Notes: generated by a model not told the origin, from the letters alone. DNA of 64,000 bases from Leucobacter komagatae (GCF_006716085.1 NZ_VFON01000002.1:372001-436000), one strand, 5' to 3'; shown: positions 52,089 to 61,322, counted from the stretch's first letter. Numbers and translations: made by a program.

Positions 52089-53852
52089 TCACCGTCGCCC
52101 GTCGGCCCCCGCCGCCCACGCCCGCCACAGGCGAGCATACGCTCCCCCTGACTCGCGAAGCGCGGCGGGGGCTCCGTCTTCGACAATGCGGCCGCCGTCG
52201 AGTACGAGCACCCGGTCGCACCGCTCCGCCTGCGAAAGCCGGTGAGCGACGATGAGCACTGTCCGCCCTACGCAGGCGGCACGCACGAGGTCATCCAGCT
52301 CTCCGGCCCGCACAGCGTCAACGGCGGCGGTCGCCTCATCAAATACCAAGACGGGCGCCCCCGCGAGCAATGCCCGCCCAAGCGCCAGGCGCTGAGCGAG
52401 ACCATCAGCGATGCCCTCATCAGGCACGACGTTGGTGTCGCCGCAGCCGACTCGCTCAGCAACGGCCCGAAGCTCCTCGTCAGGTGCCGACGCACGCGCA
52501 AGCCGGAGGTTGGCCCCCACAGTCTGAGCAAAGACGTACGGCTGCTGATCCACGATCGCAACAGCCCCGGCCGCCGCGTCTCCGCGGAGGGTCAATGGGT
52601 CGAACCCGTGGACTCGCACGCTGCCTGACGCGGGGGCCAGCTGCCCGGCGAGCACGCGTGCGAGGGTCGTCTTCCCCGCCCCTGAAGCTCCGACGACGGC
52701 AACAACCTGCCCGGGCTTGATCGCGACTGAAACGTCTCGCAGCGCTGTCACGTCACCCAGTTGAACCGACACGGAGGCGAGCTCTACAGCGCATTCGGCT
52801 GTTGTCGCGGGCGATGGCCTGAAGGCGTGCCCGTCTGCTCGGCGAGGGAGGGAACCGGTCGCGGGCGCAGACCGCGCCCCCGCGTCGACGAGGCCAACAA
52901 TCCGGCGCAGGGCGGCGCCCGCCGCAAGGAGGTCGTCGGCGATGAGCAACAAACCGCTCATAGGGGCAAACAGGGCAAGCATCACGAGCATCGCCGTTGT
53001 GGCCTCGCCGAGAGTCACGACCCCGGAGCGGGTCAGCGCGAACCCGAGGAACAGCAGCCCGACGGTCCCCAGCATCTCGGCAAGGCCAAGCCGCAGAAAA
53101 AACCTGCTCTGCACGACGCGGATAGACAGTGCGGCACGCACCACTGCCCACGACCGGCGAGTAAACATCGCCGCGGCTTGCTGCTCCGATCCGTAGGCGC
53201 GAATCGCCTCACGCGCGTGTAAAGCTTCAAACAACCCCGAAGACCGTCGCGCGACAACCGCGCGCTCGACATCGTAAAGCCGCGGCGCGCGCCGCAGATA
53301 CCTTCTGACGGCGAACCAGTACACGGGGGCGGTCAGGCCGACTACGAGCACAAATGCCGGATGGATGGCGACAAGACCAGCGAGTGACGCCGCGACCGCG
53401 GCAGCCGAGCTCGCGAGTTGAGGGATCGGCCCGGCCACGGCCTCCCGGAGCGCTTCGATGTCGTCGCTACCGCGAGACGCGAGCTCGCCCGCAGAAATGC
53501 CATCGGCCGTTTCCGCGGAGAGGTCGAGTGCGGCCACAAGCGCGCACTGCCGAACGCGTGTGAGCACGGATTCGAGCAGAAATGTGAGCAGAATGGCAGC
53601 CGTGGTTGCGAGCGCGGCTGCAATGATTAAGCCACCCATCGCGATCGCACCAAATGTCAACACTGCCGAGCCGTCCCCCTCCCCTGCGGCATCGACAATG
53701 CCACCAAGCGCAAACGGCAGGGCAAGGGCCGAGATTTCCGCGAGCGAAAACAGGAGGAGGGCAAGGACCAGGCGACGGCTACCGGGGCGCAGGAGAGTAA
53801 GCAACCACCGGCGCGCACGCCCCGAGGTCGATGGGGGCAACGCTGGCGTCAT
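52089..53852 (-). CDS. exporter-fold ABC transporter subunit with intact Walker A and degenerate signature
   Basis: 587 residues: six transmembrane helices (about 18-300), then an ATPase domain. Walker A GASGAGKTTL (about residue 385) and Walker B VLVFDEATAAVD are normal, as is the H-loop IVAHRLS, but the signature reads ADGLAQRLALGR instead of LSGGQ. Heterodimer partner of the upstream gene, whose start-stop junction overlaps by 4 nt. By context, and by similarity of logic to mycobacterial IrtB/CydC-type pairs, it may import ferric siderophore or export one. Last gene of the seven-gene iron-box operon. Confidence 0.85.
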   Translation of the reverse strand: MTPALPPSTSGRARRWLLTLLRPGSRRLVLALLLFSLAEISALALPFALGGIVDAAGEGDGSAVLTFGAIAMGGLIIAAALATTAAILLTFLLESVLTRVRQCALVAALDLSAETADGISAGELASRGSDDIEALREAVAGPIPQLASSAAAVAASLAGLVAIHPAFVLVVGLTAPVYWFAVRRYLRRAPRLYDVERAVVARRSSGLFEALHAREAIRAYGSEQQAAAMFTRRSWAVVRAALSIRVVQSRFFLRLGLAEMLGTVGLLFLGFALTRSGVVTLGEATTAMLVMLALFAPMSGLLLIADDLLAAGAALRRIVGLVDAGARSAPATGSLPRRADGHAFRPSPATTAECAVELASVSVQLGDVTALRDVSVAIKPGQVVAVVGASGAGKTTLARVLAGQLAPASGSVRVHGFDPLTLRGDAAAGAVAIVDQQPYVFAQTVGANLRLARASAPDEELRAVAERVGCGDTNVVPDEGIADGLAQRLALGRALLAGAPVLVFDEATAAVDAVRAGELDDLVRAACVGRTVLIVAHRLSQAERCDRVLVLDGGRIVEDGAPAALRESGGAYARLWRAWAAGADGRR

Positions 53853-55501
53853 CTCAGGGCCTGCCTGTAGTCGGAGTTCTCGAGCAACTCATGGTGTCGA
53901 CCAGATCGCGCTGCGCCACCCCACAGGTGGTGCACTCTGTCGGTCACCGCGAGTAACGCGGGGGCGGTCGTCACAACCAGCACGGCTCGCCCGGCAACGG
54001 CAGCTCGCAGTTTGGCCGCAATGCTCTGCTCGGTCACCGGGTCAAGCGCCGAGGTCGGTTCATGCAGCACAAGCACGGGCGCCGACGACGAGTAGGCGTG
54101 CGCCAGCGCAGCCCGTTGCAGTTCACCACCCGAGTGCGGGGTTCGCACCGAATGCGCGGCCCGTCGCTCGCTCTGCCCAGGCGCCGGCAATGCCGCCCCC
54201 GCGGTGTGCTTCGGTGCGACGAGCAGGTGCGCGCTGAGCGCGTCGGAGTCGAGACGTGAGGCGTCGGACCCGCCGAGCATGACCTTCCCAGCATCCTCAA
54301 CCCCACAGCGCCGCAGCCCCGCGACAAGTTCGTGTGCGCGAGCGCTGTCCGTGACGACACCGACGACTTCGCCAGCCTGCACTTCGAACGACAGCATCGC
54401 TCGCGACGAATCGCTCCTCTCATCGGTCGACCAGCGCAGCGCGAGCGCAGGCGGCTCGCCTTCTGGCTCGAACTCAGACGTGCAAAGCTCCGCCCCGGTG
54501 GCCCGCGGCTCTGGCCGCGCTGGCTGCTCGGCAGACAGCGCGAGAACGCGCGTCGCCGATGCAAGCGCGGCGAGCCACACTGCCGCGAGGTTGATGGCGA
54601 TTGCTTCAAGTGGGCCAATAACCAGCTGCACAAGCCCAACGACGATGACGAGCTGCCCCACGGAGATCGTGCCGGCCAGCGCGAGAAACGCTGCGGTGAC
54701 AGCCACACCGACGACGAACACTGCGGATAGCGCCCGCGAGACGCCAACGAAACGCTGCTCGGCCGCCCGTGCCCGCTTCGTCGCAACGAGCGCGCGCTCA
54801 TTTGCTGTGCTGTGAATCCCGACAGCCCAGGCACGGGCGCCAAAGCCTCGCAGCGTGTCGACGCCCGCGAGCGTGTCAGCGGCGACAGCGCTGACGCCCG
54901 CTATCGCTTCTTGCTCGACCGCTGTCCGCCTGAGGAAGGGCCGCCCAATGAACTCCATGGCGAGCACGAGCGCGAGCCCTCCGAGGAGCACGGCGCACCC
55001 GAGCGGCCACCAGATGAGGCCGAGCGCGATGGCTGCGTACGCGAGAGCAGTGACCTCCGCCACCGGGTACACGACGATGAGTACTGCGTGCGACAGTCTG
55101 GTCACATCAGACCCCGTGATCGCGAGTAGCTCGCCAACGCTGCGCGGCTGATTCAGCCCGGTCGGCGAAAGCAGCCGCTCGACAAGAGCGCGACGCAGCT
55201 TGTGCTGCACGCTCTCCACGGCGCGGAGCCCGAGCCGCGAGCCAAATTGCTGCGCAACGACGAGAACCAGAAAGTCTGCGACGAGCAAGCACGCCCAGAA
55301 CACAGTGCCCCGGAGATCGCCCGTGGCGATCCCTCTATCGATCGCGACCCCAAGCAGAACGGGGACAGTGAACTCTGCGACCTGCTGCACGGCCATGAGC
55401 GCTGCGGCGCCCGCAGCGACCCCTGGCGACGCAGCAATGGTCTGGAGCACAAGTTGCCTGGGGCTGCGCACGCCGCTGAGCGCGAGCGCGCCGCCCCTCA
55501 T
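53849..55501 (-). CDS. exporter-fold ABC transporter subunit with degenerate Walker A/B and intact signature
   Basis: 550 residues from ATG 55501 (ATGA overlap with the SIP gene; an ATG at 55534 is possible). Six transmembrane helices (about 20-290) and an ATPase domain. Walker A is lost (GVVTDSARAHELV replaces GxxGxGKST), Walker B reads LVLHEPTSALD with His for Asp, and the H-loop is VTTAP. The signature HSGGELQR (about residue 457) is intact. With the 52089 subunit this gives exactly one complete ATP site. IrtA/CydD-like position, but without a fused SIP domain. Confidence 0.85.
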   Translation of the reverse strand: MRGGALALSGVRSPRQLVLQTIAASPGVAAGAAALMAVQQVAEFTVPVLLGVAIDRGIATGDLRGTVFWACLLVADFLVLVVAQQFGSRLGLRAVESVQHKLRRALVERLLSPTGLNQPRSVGELLAITGSDVTRLSHAVLIVVYPVAEVTALAYAAIALGLIWWPLGCAVLLGGLALVLAMEFIGRPFLRRTAVEQEAIAGVSAVAADTLAGVDTLRGFGARAWAVGIHSTANERALVATKRARAAEQRFVGVSRALSAVFVVGVAVTAAFLALAGTISVGQLVIVVGLVQLVIGPLEAIAINLAAVWLAALASATRVLALSAEQPARPEPRATGAELCTSEFEPEGEPPALALRWSTDERSDSSRAMLSFEVQAGEVVGVVTDSARAHELVAGLRRCGVEDAGKVMLGGSDASRLDSDALSAHLLVAPKHTAGAALPAPGQSERRAAHSVRTPHSGGELQRAALAHAYSSSAPVLVLHEPTSALDPVTEQSIAAKLRAAVAGRAVLVVTTAPALLAVTDRVHHLWGGAARSGRHHELLENSDYRQALR

Positions 55502-57294
55502 ACTCGCGTAACGGTGAAGAGCAGCTCGCCCCACCCGATCGCGCGGGCCTCGAAAGCCAGGCCGGCCGCCGCAACAACGGCCTCGAGTTCGGCCCTGGTG
55601 CGCAGCCCAACGCCCGTCAGGCAGAGCGCAGCGAGATCCTCCCCCGCGTCGTGATCGTCGATCTCGTCGATGCCGAGCAGCGTCTCGAATACAAGCAGGC
55701 GATCACCGGCGCTCGCGGCGCCCCGCAGCAAGTGCGCCGCGTCCTCATCCGGCAGATCACGGAGCGCACCAACAAGCAGCGTGGTGCCACCGCGCGCTGG
55801 CCAGGCGTCGAGCCCGGTTCCGTGCACAACTTGCACGCGGCCTCGGTGTTCCTCAGGAAGCACGGCAAGCTGGGCGGCAACACGAGAGGGGCGTTCGAGC
55901 AGTGTGACAGTGAGCGTAGGGTCGGCCTTGAGCGGGCCAAGCAGCACCGCAAGCGCCCCGTCACCGGCAACAGTGACGTGCTCGCCAGGCGCAAACTGCA
56001 CCTCGGCCGCACCGAACGACGAGGCAACGTAGCTCAGCTCATCGGCCTCCTGCGCGATGATTGCCGCATCGAGCGCCGGATCACGGTCGCGCGCCGCCCC
56101 TCGTTCACCGCGGTCGGGTCGACCGCTGCGAACGACGGCGAGCAGGTCGGTGAGCGCGAGCTGTTCCCGCGCAAGCGGGTCGCCAAGGTCAAGACCGTGA
56201 GTCTCGCTCTCGTCATCGAGCACCCCGCCCTCGCGAGTCAGCTCCCAGCCCGTGTCGCTGTGCTCAAGCAGATCAATCGTCGCAAGGTACCGCAGGAGCT
56301 TCGCGAGCGCCCGCGGGTCGGCGCCGAGGCGCTCCGCGAGTTCGCCCGTTGTCCGCGGGCCACCCCGCAACGCAGGCCCGACCCCGAGTGTCGCCGCGGC
56401 CCTGAGCGCGAACGGAGGCACGAGGTCGGCGAGGTGGTGCAGGTCAACACCCTCCTCTTCGCCTGTGTCGATGTCGAGGTCCTCGCCCGCAGGCGCCCGC
56501 CAGTAGCCGGTAACCTCAACCCGGTCTCGTTCCAGGCCACGCTCTTTCCGCAGGTAGGTACGAATCGGGCGAAGCACACCTGTCTCCCCTGCAAACCAGC
56601 AAAACGGTTCGCCGGGACGCCACGGCTCTCCAAGAACCGCGTCGATAAGCACGGTCGACCGGGCTGCAGGTACGCCGTTGCGATGCAGCCAGCGAACCTC
56701 CATCCCCGACGGGTGGGCGATCTCGAATTCGCTGTCGGAGTCATCAACCTCGAGCAGGGCGACGCCCTGCGTCTCCGGCGGCATCGTTTCGAGCCAGCGG
56801 GCGAGTGCGGGAAGCGCTGTGTCGTCGCCGCCGATGAGGAGCCAGTCTGCCCCCGCCGGATGCAGCCAGGCCATCTTCGGGCCCGCAATATGGATCTCAG
56901 AACCGGGCGCGACGGTTTCGGCCCAATCCGTCGCGACTCCACGCGAGTGCCGGGCGAAGTCGAGCGTGAGAACACCCTCTTCAGGGTCGAAGTCGCGAAC
57001 GGTGTATGTGCGTGACTCTGCCCGCGGATCGCGTGGCCAGTCGATAAAGCGGTCGCGCTGTTCGGGGAGGCTGAGCTTGCCAGTCTCAGGGTCGGGGTAG
57101 AACAGCTTGAGCTCGTCGTCAAAGCCGTCAGAAGCAAACGGCGGCAGTGTAAACCCGCCGCGCTCGCCGCCCGCGAGCTCCGGGCCCGTGAGCTCGACAC
57201 GGCGCATCCCCGCGCTGATGTCATAGGCGCGGCGCACGGTGAGCGCACGCAGGCTGATTGGATAGGTGACCTGTGGTCTGATGCTTTTCGCCAT
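55498..57294 (-). CDS. siderophore-interacting reductase fused to a methyltransferase-like domain
   Basis: 598 residues. Residues about 1-265 are a SIP family FAD reductase: FAD motif SRTYTVRDFDPEEGVLTLDF, HSRGVATDWAETVAPGSEIHIAGP, CWFAGETGVLRPIRTYLRKE and the VEVTGYWR ending. After an acidic linker (DLDIDTGEEEG), residues about 290-598 have the layout of class I O-methyltransferases: a winged-helix dimerisation part (GPRTTGELAERLGADPRALAKLLRYLATIDLLE) and a Rossmann part. The SAM loop is VAGDGAL instead of DVGGGTG, and the catalytic His motif (HDW) reads RDL, so methyl transfer is doubtful. Fifth gene of the iron-box operon; overlaps the ABC gene by 4 nt. Confidence 0.85.
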   Translation of the reverse strand: MAKSIRPQVTYPISLRALTVRRAYDISAGMRRVELTGPELAGGERGGFTLPPFASDGFDDELKLFYPDPETGKLSLPEQRDRFIDWPRDPRAESRTYTVRDFDPEEGVLTLDFARHSRGVATDWAETVAPGSEIHIAGPKMAWLHPAGADWLLIGGDDTALPALARWLETMPPETQGVALLEVDDSDSEFEIAHPSGMEVRWLHRNGVPAARSTVLIDAVLGEPWRPGEPFCWFAGETGVLRPIRTYLRKERGLERDRVEVTGYWRAPAGEDLDIDTGEEEGVDLHHLADLVPPFALRAAATLGVGPALRGGPRTTGELAERLGADPRALAKLLRYLATIDLLEHSDTGWELTREGGVLDDESETHGLDLGDPLAREQLALTDLLAVVRSGRPDRGERGAARDRDPALDAAIIAQEADELSYVASSFGAAEVQFAPGEHVTVAGDGALAVLLGPLKADPTLTVTLLERPSRVAAQLAVLPEEHRGRVQVVHGTGLDAWPARGGTTLLVGALRDLPDEDAAHLLRGAASAGDRLLVFETLLGIDEIDDHDAGEDLAALCLTGVGLRTRAELEAVVAAAGLAFEARAIGWGELLFTVTRV

Positions 57295-57310
57295 GACTCG
57301 TGACTTCCAG

Positions 57311-58309
57311 TTACTTCACGACGGCTTCGAGCTGCGGCACCATCCGGTCGAGCACCCACGGGTGGCTCAGCGGCGTCGGGTACGCAAGCGGCGACGCGAC
57401 GTCGTCACCGAGAATTCCGTAACGCCCCTCCTTCACCGCAGGCAACTGCTGAAACAGCGCATTGGCTTCGAGCGCCGACTGAGTGAGGATGCCTTCGTCG
57501 CCGAAGGGGTACCCGACGAGCAGCACGTCAGCGTCGAGCATGTCGATGTTTTCAATGCTCACCGCGTTATTCGCATCCGAGAACTTCGATGCCTGTTCCG
57601 GTAGCACGAACCCCAGGTCCGTGAAGAAGCTCACGTCGCTTCCCTCATAGGTGACGTAGCTGATCTGCGAGGGGTGCATCACGGCATAGGTGAGCGTTGC
57701 GCCCTGCCACTTCGGGTGAGCCTCAGACGCCGCCGCGAATGCGCCCTCAACGTCCGCCACAACCTCGGCCGCCCGGTCTTCGAGGCCGAGGGCCTTGCCT
57801 GCGAGCAGCGTCCGGTCTGCCCAGGTGAGGTCGGTGAGCTCTTGCCCCTTCCCCCACGTCACGACGGGCGCAATCTCGGCGAGCTTCTCGTAGTCATCGT
57901 CGAGCGTCCACCCGCTCGTCGCGAGGATCACGTCGGGGTCAGCTGCTGCGATCGCAATGTAGTCCGTTCCATCAGTTGAGTCGTACGTCTGAAGATCGAT
58001 GTTGTCGGCGGCGAGCTTCTCTTCAGTCCACGGCTCAAATGCGTTGTCGGCGTAGCGCGACGACAAGATCGGTTCGACGCCGAGGGCGAGGGCGATATCA
58101 AGGTCAACCGCGTCGATCACTGCGACCTTGGTCGGCTTCGTTTCGATCGTCGTGGTGCCCCAAGGGTTTTCGAGAGTCATGGGGAAGCCCTTGGTCGCTT
58201 CGCTCGTGGAGCCGCCCGCCAATTCGCCCGATGGGCTGCAGCCGGCAAGGAGCGTCAGTGCCGCGATTGCGGCAATCGCAGCAGCGGCGCGTGTCTTCGT
58301 CGTGGTCAT
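57311..58309 (-). CDS. iron-siderophore ABC transporter substrate-binding lipoprotein
   Basis: 332 residues from ATG 58309 with GAAGG 6 nt upstream. Signal peptide and lipobox LLAGC, Cys24. The mature protein has the FecB/FepB layout: TKVAVIDAVDLDIALALGVEPI, IAAADPDVILATSGWT, MLDADVLLVGYPFGD and a C-terminal VLDRMVPQLEAVVK. Binds ferric siderophore outside the membrane. Fourth gene of the operon; 17 nt after the ATPase and 16 nt before the SIP fusion. Confidence 0.9.
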   Translation of the reverse strand: MTTTKTRAAAAIAAIAALTLLAGCSPSGELAGGSTSEATKGFPMTLENPWGTTTIETKPTKVAVIDAVDLDIALALGVEPILSSRYADNAFEPWTEEKLAADNIDLQTYDSTDGTDYIAIAAADPDVILATSGWTLDDDYEKLAEIAPVVTWGKGQELTDLTWADRTLLAGKALGLEDRAAEVVADVEGAFAAASEAHPKWQGATLTYAVMHPSQISYVTYEGSDVSFFTDLGFVLPEQASKFSDANNAVSIENIDMLDADVLLVGYPFGDEGILTQSALEANALFQQLPAVKEGRYGILGDDVASPLAYPTPLSHPWVLDRMVPQLEAVVK

Positions 58310-58326
58310 TCTTTGCCTTCTTTCGT

Positions 58327-59154
58327 TCACAGTGGGTTCGGCGCTGTCGCCGGGCCTGGGCGGGCTCGGCCGCGAGGAAGTATGAGGGGTGCGCCGGTGT
58401 CGGGGTCGTGAATCACGCGGGAGGCGAGCCCAAAGACATCGGCGACAAACGACTCGGTGACAACGTCGTTCGGCGGGCCGACAGCAGCGATCTCGCCCGC
58501 CTTCAGCGCGACAATCCGGTCGGAGTATGCTGCCGCCTGTTCGAGGTCATGGAGCACCAGGAGCACGGTCTTGCCGTGGTCGTGCTTCAGGCTTGCAAGC
58601 AGTTCGAGGACCTCGATTTGGTGGGCAATGTCGAGAAACGTTGTCGGTTCATCGAGCAGCAGGATGGGCGTTGTCTGCGCAAGGACCATCGCAATCCACA
58701 CACGCTGGCGCTGCCCGCCCGAGAGAGAATCAACCGGTCGGCCGGCAAACTCTGCAGTTCCCGTCACGTCAAGCGCCTGAGCGACAGCGTCAGTATCCCC
58801 CGCAGCGCCGCGACCGAGCGATCGCCCGTGCGGATGCCGCCCACGCCGCACGAGGTCTGCGACGGTGATGCCTTCAGGGGCGAGGGGCGACTGCGGCAAG
58901 ATGCCGAGGCTGCGGGCGACCTCACGTGTCTTCATTCGATGAATGTCCGAGCCGTTGAGCGTCACCGACCCTGTCGAGAGCGGTTGGATTCTGGCAAGTG
59001 CTTTGAGCAGCGTTGATTTGCCGCTGCCGTTCGGGCCAACGAGCGTGGTGATCTGGCCCGTCGGGATCTCGAGTTCAAGATCGGAGAGCACAGCATGCTT
59101 GGAGTACTCGACGCTCAGCCCGTCTGCGCGGAGCGCGGGAAGCGCGGGGGTCAT
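58327..59154 (-). CDS. iron-siderophore ABC transporter ATP-binding protein
   Basis: 275 residues from ATG 59154, which overlaps the permease stop (ATGA); an upstream ATG at 59277 would add 41 unrelated residues. Walker A GPNGSGKSTLL, Q-loop LPQSP, signature LSGGQRQR, Walker B LLLDEPTTFLD, H-loop LHDLEQ. Paralog of the ATPase at 35623, identical in long stretches such as GITVADLV-RGR. Drives import through the two FecCD permeases. Confidence 0.92.
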   Translation of the reverse strand: MTPALPALRADGLSVEYSKHAVLSDLELEIPTGQITTLVGPNGSGKSTLLKALARIQPLSTGSVTLNGSDIHRMKTREVARSLGILPQSPLAPEGITVADLVRRGRHPHGRSLGRGAAGDTDAVAQALDVTGTAEFAGRPVDSLSGGQRQRVWIAMVLAQTTPILLLDEPTTFLDIAHQIEVLELLASLKHDHGKTVLLVLHDLEQAAAYSDRIVALKAGEIAAVGPPNDVVTESFVADVFGLASRVIHDPDTGAPLILPRGRARPGPATAPNPL

Positions 59155-60212
59155 ACCGTTGCCTTTCTTCGTACGAGCAGTGCGATGAGCACCGGCGCCC
59201 CAAAGAGCGCGGTGATTGCTCCGGTGGGCACCGGGCTGATGAGGGGCATGGTCTGAGCCGCGATGTCGGTCGCGCACAGCAGCACCGCCCCAACTAGGCC
59301 AGCGGCCAGTGGCGCGTCTGGGACGCGGAGGAGACGGGTTGCGATCGGCCCAGCAACGAGCGCGACAAACGCGATCGGGCCGGTCACGGAAGTGACGACG
59401 GCGGCGAGCATTGTCGCGAGCAGAAGCGCTGCGAACCTCACGACGGGCACTCGAACTCCGAGGCCCGCGGCGAGCTCGTCACCGAGGGCGAGGTCGCCAA
59501 GACCGCGACGGATCCAGAGCACCAGGGCGACTCCAACACAGAGCGTACAGGTAAGCAGCGCAACGTCTCGCTCATTCGTGCCATTCAGCGAACCGATCAG
59601 CCAGCGCATGGCTCGCTGCGTGCTGGCGTCGTCGAGCCTGGTCACTACGAACGTGATGATCGCGCTCGCACAGGCTCCGACTCCGATCCCGATGAGGATC
59701 AGCCGGTAGCTCTGCACGCCTCCTCGCCAGCTCAGGCCGTACACAATGAGTGACACGACCAGCGCGCCGAGCATCGCACCGCCCTGCACCCCGAGGCCGG
59801 TCGCGCCGAACCCGGCGATGACGAGCATCGCGCCCGCACCAGCACCGGAGGAGATTCCGATGACGTCGGGCGTGGCCAGCGGGTTGCCGAACAGCCGCTG
59901 CGCGAGAGCGCCGGAGATGCCAAAGAGGGCGCCGCCAAGGAGCGCGACGAGGCCACGCGGCAAGTTGGTTCGGCGCACAACATAATCAGCCAATCCGTCG
60001 CCCGCCCCGAACGCCGCCGGAATCACCCGGTCAGGCTCGATCTCGGCGTCACCCGTGAGAAAGAGCTGGACCGCGACGAGCCCCACGGCGACAATCAGGC
60101 AGACGGCGAGCACAAGCCCTCGCCACAGTCTCGCCGCACGCGCGTTCGCGCGCATGGTCACCGCGGTGTCACGGGCCGCGTTGCTCCGCGGGCGCATCGT
60201 GGTCGGACTCAT
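59151..60212 (-). CDS. iron-siderophore ABC transporter permease (FecCD)
   Basis: 353 residues with about nine transmembrane helices after a 30-residue cytoplasmic N terminus. NLPRGLVALLGGALFGISGALAQRLFGNPLATPDVIGISSGAGAGAMLV and LGDELAAGLGVRVPVVRF are FecCD hallmarks. Overlaps both neighbours by 4 nt. Second gene of the operon. Confidence 0.92.
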   Translation of the reverse strand: MSPTTMRPRSNAARDTAVTMRANARAARLWRGLVLAVCLIVAVGLVAVQLFLTGDAEIEPDRVIPAAFGAGDGLADYVVRRTNLPRGLVALLGGALFGISGALAQRLFGNPLATPDVIGISSGAGAGAMLVIAGFGATGLGVQGGAMLGALVVSLIVYGLSWRGGVQSYRLILIGIGVGACASAIITFVVTRLDDASTQRAMRWLIGSLNGTNERDVALLTCTLCVGVALVLWIRRGLGDLALGDELAAGLGVRVPVVRFAALLLATMLAAVVTSVTGPIAFVALVAGPIATRLLRVPDAPLAAGLVGAVLLCATDIAAQTMPLISPVPTGAITALFGAPVLIALLVRRKATV

Positions 60213-61291
60213 GCGGTTCCCCTCCCCCGTCGGCGCGCAAGCGCGACAAAGAACGGCGTTCCGACGACGGCCGTCATGATGCCGACCTCGAGTTCGCCGT
60301 GGCCGGGAACGAGCCTGGCGGCGACGTCAGCTGCGCAGAGCAACAATGCGCCGGTGAGCATCGAATAGGGCAGCACCCAACGGTGCTCCGTTCCCACGAG
60401 CATGCGCGCCAGATGCGCCCCGACGAGCCCGACGAAGGCCACGGGCCCAACGGCTGCGGTCGCGGTCGCGGCGAGGAGCACCCCAACGCCCGCCGCCCAC
60501 AGGCGCGTCGGCCCCACACGCACCCCGAGCCCGGCCGCAACCTCGTCACCGAGAGCGAGTGCGTCAAGTGAGCGACCGAGCGTGACCGCCAACCCCAGTG
60601 CAACAAGTGCGAACGGCAGTAGCTCACCAAGCACAAGACCACGCCCCACGAGTGACCCAACCGACCATGAACGCAGACTCGAGTACACCGCTTCGTCACG
60701 CACCGTCAGCAGCGTCACCAAGCTCATGAGCAACGCCGCGACGGCGGCTCCGGCGATCACGAGTGAGATCTCCCGCGAAGCGGTGGTCGTTGCACGACTG
60801 ATGAGGGCGACTGACGTGGCCGCGACTGCTGCCCCTGCAAGTGCAAACCAGAAATAGCCGCGGGGCTCGTGGACCCCGACGATGACAATTCCGATCACTA
60901 CCGCTGCGGCTGCGCCCGCTTCAACACCGAGGATGCCGGGGTCGGCCAGCGGGTTTCGGGTAACCGCCTGCATGACCGTGCCAGCGGCGCCCAGGCAAGC
61001 GCCCACGAGAAGCCCAAGGGCGACGCGTGGCAAACGCTCCGTCAGCACGACGAGGCCGTTGTAGTCATCGGCGGGCAGCTTCCCGAGCAGCGCGTGCGTC
61101 ACTGTGATCGGGTCGATGTCGCGGGCACCGATAGCGAGCCCTGCAACTGCGACGCACGCGAGTAAGCACGCCAGCGCGACGAACCCTCCCCCGCGCAGCA
61201 GAGGGTGTGTCCGGTGAGTACCCACACGACTGACCGGGGCGGTTGGGGACGTCGACAAGTGGCGCCCCTTTCTCGTCTGTGCGCGGCTCAA
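60209..61291 (-). CDS. iron-siderophore ABC transporter permease (FecCD)
   Basis: 360 residues. RLPRVALGLLVGACLGAAGTVMQAVTRNPLADPGILGVEAGAAAAVVIGI and LGDEVAAGLGVRVGPTRLWAAGVG identify the FecCD family. First gene of the seven-gene operon and 13 nt from the iron box at 61304-61322, so the box overlaps its promoter. Divergent from the AraC gene. Confidence 0.92.
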   Translation of the reverse strand: MSRAQTRKGRHLSTSPTAPVSRVGTHRTHPLLRGGGFVALACLLACVAVAGLAIGARDIDPITVTHALLGKLPADDYNGLVVLTERLPRVALGLLVGACLGAAGTVMQAVTRNPLADPGILGVEAGAAAAVVIGIVIVGVHEPRGYFWFALAGAAVAATSVALISRATTTASREISLVIAGAAVAALLMSLVTLLTVRDEAVYSSLRSWSVGSLVGRGLVLGELLPFALVALGLAVTLGRSLDALALGDEVAAGLGVRVGPTRLWAAGVGVLLAATATAAVGPVAFVGLVGAHLARMLVGTEHRWVLPYSMLTGALLLCAADVAARLVPGHGELEVGIMTAVVGTPFFVALARRRGRGTA

Positions 61292-61303
61292 GTGACCTTC
61301 AAT

Positions 61304-61322
61304 GTAAGCTTAGGCAAACCTA
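61304..61322. promoter_or_regulatory. DtxR/IdeR-type iron box in a divergent promoter
   Basis: TAAGCTTAGGCAAACCTAA matches TTAGGTTAGGCTAACCTAA at 16 of 19 positions. It sits 13 nt before the minus-strand siderophore operon and 7 nt before the first possible AraC ATG, so iron probably controls both. Confidence 0.82.
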
